Notes under the pieces: model-generated
Seen by the model: only the letters and a program-made list of their open reading frames with translations
Databases searched by the model: none
Told to the model about the DNA's origin: nothing
NCBI GenBank assembly: GCA_002316805.1
Contig: DCEF01000003.1
Coordinates: forward strand, 1-10,265
Source: Ruminococcaceae bacterium UBA1036
GTDB lineage: Bacteria; Bacillota; Clostridia; Oscillospirales; Acutalibacteraceae
DNA: 10,265 bases
Direction: 5' to 3'
Part shown: positions 6,185 to 10,265 of the stretch, one piece after another
Position numbering within the stretch: the stretch's first letter is position 1
Layout of the letters: each line of letters starts with the position of its first letter
Made by a program: the position numbers and the translations under genes

Positions 6185-7909
6185 TCAGTAAAAGGAAGAT
6201 ATATTGTCTTTTAAAAGCTTGCCGACTGCTTTAGATATCTCGTCACTCCTGTGTATCCTGACGAAATTGCCGGAATAAATCTTTTCGGCATTTTTCGCTT
6301 CGCTGTCTTCCCCGAGGAAAATAGCCGATGCCTGCACATCTTTAGACCTGAGCGCCTCAACTTCACGCGCCGTTTCCTCAATGCCTGCGCTTCCGGAGTA
6401 ATCGAGCGGGAGCGGCCTGCTGCCGTAAGGCGAGACTGGTTCAGCGTCATTGGGGCTGGCGTCGGTGAGCACAAGCAGGATGCGGTTGCCGGTGCCTGAT
6501 GCCTTTAAACGGACGCCTGCGGCTTTAAGTGCAAGCCCGTCACGGTTCCAGCCTGATGAAAAGTATCGGAAAACGCCGAGGGAATTTTCTTCCCTGTAGC
6601 TTTTAAGTATCTGTAAAACAGTGAACCCGCGGAGGCTGCGGAAAGCATCAACCTCGACGGGTATGCGGCATAACCTGAGGCTTTCTGATATCATATAGGC
6701 CTGGGATGCGATAACTTCCTGCGACTCAAGGCGCGAGGCGGATGCGTCGAGCAGGAGAAGAACAGAGAAATCCGGCTGCGGCTCCGACATGCGACGCTCG
6801 AAGACACAACTGCTGTGGAGCACTGTGCCACGCCATACACGCCTGGCGCTGAGCCTGCCTGAGCGTGAAGCGATTGGCACGGGCTCGGCATGCTGGCTTA
6901 AAACTCCGGTGATTTGCGCTTTAAGGTGGCGGATACTTGAAGAATTCCTGCCGGAATAGGCCGCATAGTATGAGCGGTTTTTCTGGTATTGCTTTTCGGC
7001 GTTTACGGCTATGGCTTTAGCTTCTGGAGTTTTTGCAGACCTGCTGTCAGGCACTCCGCGCGCGAACCAGAGATGGCACCCGCGGTCGCCGTCGGTGCAG
7101 AGGTTGTGCTCGAGCACGGCCTGTTCTGTAGGGTTGTAAAGCGAGCGGCCAAAGCAGGCCTCCATCACGTTTTTGCTTTTGCTTTCGCGCCGCTTTGAAA
7201 AATTTCTGCCTGAACATGAGCCGCCGGGTTTCCCCTGAGATGAGCGTATCTCAAGGGTATCTGTGCGGATGATTTCCGCAGATGCAAACCGTGAGAGCAG
7301 TTCGGCAAGCTTACCTTTGAAATGAAATTTTAAGGCGTTTGGCAGGCCTTTAAAGCGGCTGAAAAGAAAGCAATCTTTAAATATTGCGCGCATGAGGTCT
7401 AAAATGCCGTCGGTGCTAAGGCCGCCGCCCGCTTTAAGCCTTTTTGCAAGGCTTTTTTCACGTGGCGACAAAACAGGCCCCTTTCGGCCAAGCACGCTTG
7501 CCCAGCGCTCGGACAGGAGGCTGTAAAGCAGATTGTTTTTGGCCATCCACTCCTGCCTTGACATGGTGCTTTCTTCCCTGAAGAAGCCCCGCGCGTGGTT
7601 CTCACGCATTATTTTAAGTGCCGGCCTGTGCGGAAGCTCTTTTTCATAAAGGGAATTTTCGAGCGCAAGCCACGTGATGTTGTCAAAAACTTTCTGATGG
7701 GCTGTTCCGGCATAACTTTCGAAAAAGTCAAAAAGCTTTTTTGTGTCGAACCATTTGTCCGAAAGCCCTACCACAAAGTTGAGATAAAATTCCGGAGCCC
7801 CGTGTGGGTTGTATGCAACAAACGGCGGATTGTAATCATACCGCCCTGCTGCGTTCCAGACTATGTTAAGCGCTTGCCGCTGTCCGGCTGTGTACAGATA
7901 CTTTTTCAT
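6185..7909 (-). CDS. NorD/CoxE-like VWA-domain protein, partner of the MoxR ATPase
   Basis: The 574-residue product ends in a von Willebrand A domain (about 378-570). Its MIDAS is intact: DASAS at 388-392, NRDG at 455-458 and LTD at 481-483, the last two in the form seen in NorD-type proteins (NRDG, TDxxPND). Residues 1-250 are mostly helical and basic. At 268-284 there is a conspicuous HNLCTDGDRGCHLWFAR stretch with paired Cys271/Cys278 and two His, possibly a metal or structural site. No signal peptide or membrane segment is evident, so the protein should be cytoplasmic. It starts 6 bases after the MoxR gene ends, with only a weak GAGTGAG site, so translational coupling is likely. In known systems such VWA proteins deliver the AAA+ ring to a client enzyme through MIDAS-bound metal. 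No client is encoded here, so its target is unknown; the NorD label describes homology, not function. Confidence 0.82.
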   Translation of the reverse strand: MKKYLYTAGQRQALNIVWNAAGRYDYNPPFVAYNPHGAPEFYLNFVVGLSDKWFDTKKLFDFFESYAGTAHQKVFDNITWLALENSLYEKELPHRPALKIMRENHARGFFREESTMSRQEWMAKNNLLYSLLSERWASVLGRKGPVLSPREKSLAKRLKAGGGLSTDGILDLMRAIFKDCFLFSRFKGLPNALKFHFKGKLAELLSRFASAEIIRTDTLEIRSSQGKPGGSCSGRNFSKRRESKSKNVMEACFGRSLYNPTEQAVLEHNLCTDGDRGCHLWFARGVPDSRSAKTPEAKAIAVNAEKQYQKNRSYYAAYSGRNSSSIRHLKAQITGVLSQHAEPVPIASRSGRLSARRVWRGTVLHSSCVFERRMSEPQPDFSVLLLLDASASRLESQEVIASQAYMISESLRLCRIPVEVDAFRSLRGFTVLQILKSYREENSLGVFRYFSSGWNRDGLALKAAGVRLKASGTGNRILLVLTDASPNDAEPVSPYGSRPLPLDYSGSAGIEETAREVEALRSKDVQASAIFLGEDSEAKNAEKIYSGNFVRIHRSDEISKAVGKLLKDNISSFY

Positions 7910-7915
7910 GGCTTC

Positions 7916-8827
7916 TCACTCAAAAAAATACTGGTTCTCAAGGTCCTGCGGTATGCGCGCCTTGATAACGTCGCGTATAAGGTTCCTCTCGTAAGGGTCG
8001 AACGACTTGTTCGTAATGCCCATATTGAGCGCCTCGCCTGCCGGAAGCCCATTCTGCATAAGGCGTATTGCGTCCATAAGGCCGCGCAGGTCAACTGCCC
8101 GCTCTGAGACTTCAGATGCCTCAGCTTTCCTGCGCAGGTCATCAAACAGAAGCGCAAACTGCTGTATCCATTTTTTCTTAAGCGACGGGAACGTGTGCTG
8201 CAAAAGCTTCTGCAGGTTTTCCATGCTTATCTGAGGCATGCTGATAACAACAAAACGCGATGTAAGGGCTTCGTTAAGCTCGCGCGTGCCCGCGTAGCCG
8301 TAGTTCATTGTGGCAATAAAGCGCGCTGCGGGGTTTACTTTTATGGAATCGTATCCGGGGACGTCTATCGTATGCCTGTAGTCGAGTATTTCATGCAGGA
8401 CAACGAGGGCTTCGTTTTTGGCCATGTTTATTTCATCAAGGACGCCAAAGCCGCCGCACCGTGCGCACTGGTAAACCGGGCCGGGCCTGAAAACGACTTT
8501 TTCACCGTCGAAGGTGTCTGTGCCAATAAGATAGGAAGCGTCGATGTTGATATGAAAAGATATGTTCCAGGCCGGCCGGCCGAAAGCATAAGCCAGATTT
8601 TCAGCAAGCACATTTTTGCCTGTCGCTTTCGGCCCTGTTAAGAGAAGATTGGCACCGCTTAAAACTGCGCTGGCGGCTTCTTCCCACACTTCCTGCCCGT
8701 AGTAAGGGTATCGTGGGCGCACTATGCGGTTTTTAAGCGCTTCTTCGGCCGGGTATTTTTGCCTGTACTCCTTAATGCCGTCGATTATGAATTTTGAAAC
8801 TTTTTCTTCCGAAAGAAAATCCAGCAT
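7916..8827 (-). CDS. MoxR-type AAA+ ATPase (AAA_5) with atypical Walker A
   Basis: The 303-residue protein has the compact MoxR/NorQ layout. Walker A is GPKATGKN (65-72), Walker B GVLDEINMA with Asp131/Glu132, sensor 1 is ATMN ending at Asn175, the arginine finger is Arg191 in NEALTSRF, and the sensor 2 region is DLRGLMD (Arg248). The Thr/Ser that normally follows the Walker A lysine and helps hold magnesium is Asn72; I cannot tell from one sequence whether this is a family trait. A Cys pair (CARC, 121-124) sits just before Walker B. MoxR ATPases form rings that remodel or activate a partner, usually with a VWA protein, which here is the next gene. ATG 8827 has GGGGAG 9 bases upstream. It is first in an apparent two-gene operon that may read on into sigK, since no terminator is evident between. 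Confidence 0.88.
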   Translation of the reverse strand: MLDFLSEEKVSKFIIDGIKEYRQKYPAEEALKNRIVRPRYPYYGQEVWEEAASAVLSGANLLLTGPKATGKNVLAENLAYAFGRPAWNISFHINIDASYLIGTDTFDGEKVVFRPGPVYQCARCGGFGVLDEINMAKNEALVVLHEILDYRHTIDVPGYDSIKVNPAARFIATMNYGYAGTRELNEALTSRFVVISMPQISMENLQKLLQHTFPSLKKKWIQQFALLFDDLRRKAEASEVSERAVDLRGLMDAIRLMQNGLPAGEALNMGITNKSFDPYERNLIRDVIKARIPQDLENQYFFE

Positions 8828-8896
8828 TTTATTTATCTCCCCATTTCAGCGCTTGTGCCGTGAAAATTTTATTAACGCTTTATACTCTATACTGAT

Positions 8897-8924
8897 TTTA
8901 CAGTCTGCATTTCGTCTTTATAAT
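8897..8924 (+). promoter_or_regulatory. Candidate distal promoter of cstA
   Basis: TTTACA (8897-8902) and a perfect TATAAT (8919-8924) are separated by 16 bases. The leader to cstA would be about 180 bases and would carry the catabolite-responsive site at 8993-9006 inside the transcribed region. The -10 is part of the palindrome TATAATTATA (8919-8928), so the opposite strand also has a TATAAT facing the MoxR gene, but without a recognisable -35. Confidence 0.4.
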
Positions 8925-8992
8925 TATAGTATGAAAATAATATTAATTTTTTAAAAATAATTGTGCATTATGTAGAACGAATATATTTTATT

Positions 8993-9006
8993 TTATAACG
9001 TTTTCA
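8993..9006. promoter_or_regulatory. Catabolite-responsive element (cre) candidate, CcpA site
   Basis: TTATAACGTTTTCA matches the Firmicutes cre consensus TGWNANCGNTNWCA at every fixed position except the second. It lies upstream of cstA, whose product belongs to carbon-starvation uptake, so glucose repression through CcpA is a natural reading. It is 52 bases ahead of the proximal -35 box. Confidence 0.4.
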
Positions 9007-9057
9007 TCTTGTGTGAGAATGTTAAGTATGTAATAATATACAAGAGGATTGGCTTGT

Positions 9058-9086
9058 TTGTCAAAAAATATAGTGCAAAGTATAGA
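9058..9086 (+). promoter_or_regulatory. Candidate proximal promoter of cstA
   Basis: TTGTCA (9058-9063) and TATAGA (9081-9086) are spaced by exactly 17 bases. A start about 6-8 bases on would put the 5' end inside the ribosome site (GAGAGGGG, 9091-9098), which is unusually tight and weakens the call despite good boxes. Confidence 0.38.
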
Positions 9087-9108
9087 GAAAGAGAGGGGCG
9101 CTAAGTCA

Positions 9109-10265
9109 ATGATTAGTTTCTTCATCTGTTTGGCCATCCTGATCGGAGGCTATTTCACCTATGGAAAACTTGTGGAAAAAGTCTTTGAACCGGATGACAG
9201 GGAAACACCGGCGGTGAAAATTAACGACGGTGTTGACTACGTTGTACTTCCAAAATGGAAGCTGTTCCTTGTCCAATTACTTAATATTGCTGGCCTCGGG
9301 CCAATTTTCGGTGCCATGCAGGGCGCTTTGTGGGGCCCTGTTGTGTTCCTATGGATCACGTTCGGCACAGTGTTTGCCGGTGGTGTCCATGACTATTTTT
9401 CCGGCATGATAAGCGAGAGGAGCGAAGGGGCTTCCATCTCGGAAGTCACAGGCATTTACCTTGGAAATGGCATGAAAAACCTCATGCGTGTTTTCTCCGT
9501 GATTCTGCTTATAATGGTTGGTACAGTTTTTGCAGTTGGCCCTGCCGGGCTTATTGTAACACTTTTCAAGAAAAGCGGCGTCGCCGGTATCTGGTCGAAT
9601 GTGACTTTCTGGTTTACTGTTATCATAATTTACTATTTTATGGCGACGTTCCTTTCCATAGACAAAATAATCGGCAAGATTTATCCTGTTTTTGGCATTT
9701 GCCTTATTATCATGGCTCTCGGAGTTGGCATTGGTGTGCTTACAAACCCGAATTTCCAGATTCCGGAAATATGGGACCATTTCACAAACATGAATCCGGA
9801 TCACGTGCCGATATGGTCTACGATGTTCATCACCGTGGCCTGCGGCGCTATTTCCGGGTTCCATTCCACACAGTCACCGCTTATGGCGCGCTGCATTAAG
9901 AGCGAAAAACAAGGCCACTTCGTATTTTATGGCGCCATGGTGGCGGAAGGTGTTATCGCTTTGATTTGGGCTGCCGCCGGCTGCTCTATTTACAAAGTGA
10001 CCAACGGCCTCAACACTGGTCTGAAAGCTGTTCTTGCAAACGGCCAGTCCGCCGCGATTTATGATGTTTGCTCAAAGACAATGGGCGGTGTGGGCATAGT
10101 GCTTGCGATGATCGGTGTTATTGCATGCCCAATCACATCAGGCGACACTTCGTTCCGCTCGGCCCGCCTGACTTTGGCAGACTGGTTCAAGTTTGACCAG
10201 CAGAAACCTTCTCATCGACTTGCACTTTGCATCCCTGTGCTGGGCGCAGGCTTCACCATTGGCTT
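9109..10265 (+). CDS. cstA: CstA-family carbon-starvation transporter, 3' partial
   Basis: The frame opens at ATG 9109, ten bases after GAGAGGGG (9091-9098), and stays open to the right edge: 385 codons plus two bases with no stop. CstA proteins are multi-helix membrane transporters induced on carbon limitation; characterised members take up pyruvate or peptides. Diagnostic blocks include LNIAGLGPIFGAMQGALWGP (58-77), HDYFSGM (94-100), GFHSTQSPLMAR (250-261) and CPITSGDTSFRSARL (340-354). At least eight hydrophobic helices are visible. The N-terminus, about 40 polar residues between helix 1 and the first core block, is the compact form seen in Firmicutes. It is divergent from the MoxR-VWA pair across a 281-base AT-rich spacer that holds the promoters and cre site listed. 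The substrate cannot be decided from sequence. Confidence 0.92.
   Translation, partial: MISFFICLAILIGGYFTYGKLVEKVFEPDDRETPAVKINDGVDYVVLPKWKLFLVQLLNIAGLGPIFGAMQGALWGPVVFLWITFGTVFAGGVHDYFSGMISERSEGASISEVTGIYLGNGMKNLMRVFSVILLIMVGTVFAVGPAGLIVTLFKKSGVAGIWSNVTFWFTVIIIYYFMATFLSIDKIIGKIYPVFGICLIIMALGVGIGVLTNPNFQIPEIWDHFTNMNPDHVPIWSTMFITVACGAISGFHSTQSPLMARCIKSEKQGHFVFYGAMVAEGVIALIWAAAGCSIYKVTNGLNTGLKAVLANGQSAAIYDVCSKTMGGVGIVLAMIGVIACPITSGDTSFRSARLTLADWFKFDQQKPSHRLALCIPVLGAGFTIG

Noticed and set aside
8828..9108. Riboswitch or small RNA in the cstA leader
   Set aside because: The region is AT-rich with no conserved stem pattern or terminator/antiterminator pair that I can recognise.
9349..9864. Minus-strand open frame of 171 codons at the right end
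   Set aside because: It lies antisense within cstA, whose plus-strand frame has family-specific motifs throughout; its composition is unlike a folded protein family.

Overview
The window looks like a chromosomal stretch from a spore-forming Firmicute, most likely a Clostridia member. The evidence is an intact pro-sigma-K type sporulation sigma factor, a spore-surface-like Cys/Pro protein with a jelly-roll C-terminus, purine-rich Shine-Dalgarno sites and Firmicutes-like promoters. Base composition is moderate, with AT-rich spacers. I see no phage, insertion sequence, tRNA, rRNA or CRISPR array. No intergenic stretch exceeds 300 bases.

Layout. Positions 2-526 (+) hold the 3' part of a gene with five perfectly phased 18-base Cys-Pro repeats followed by a BclA/C1q/TNF-like domain; it ends at a hairpin near 571-606. 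A HAD-family phosphatase-like gene (725-1333, +) converges on a DNA polymerase IV gene (dinB, 1344-2585, -). Upstream of dinB on the same strand is a PiT-family phosphate transporter (2668-3663, -) with its own terminator, so dinB appears to have its own promoter. The phosphate transporter is divergent from a 14-helix DHA2-type MFS exporter (3899-5332, +), which converges on sigK (5369-6055, -). Upstream of sigK on the same strand lie a NorD-like VWA protein (6185-7909, -) and a MoxR-type AAA+ ATPase (7916-8827, -) separated by only 6 bases. Divergent from these is cstA (9109 onward, +), cut by the window edge.

How the genes may work together. The clearest functional unit is the MoxR ATPase plus VWA protein pair. 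In characterised relatives such pairs act as a chaperone that remodels a partner enzyme or inserts a metal. No such partner (nitric oxide reductase, CO dehydrogenase, chelatase) is visible here, so the target is unknown, and the pair lies directly upstream of sigK on the same strand. The Walker A motif of the ATPase is non-canonical (GKN instead of GKT/S). The cstA control region contains a near-consensus catabolite-responsive element, which fits a carbon-starvation gene. The remaining genes (dinB, pit, MFS, HAD) look like independent single-gene units.

No complete undescribed system can be claimed. The best candidates for follow-up are the orphan MoxR-VWA pair beside sigK and the Cys-hexad surface protein at the left edge.
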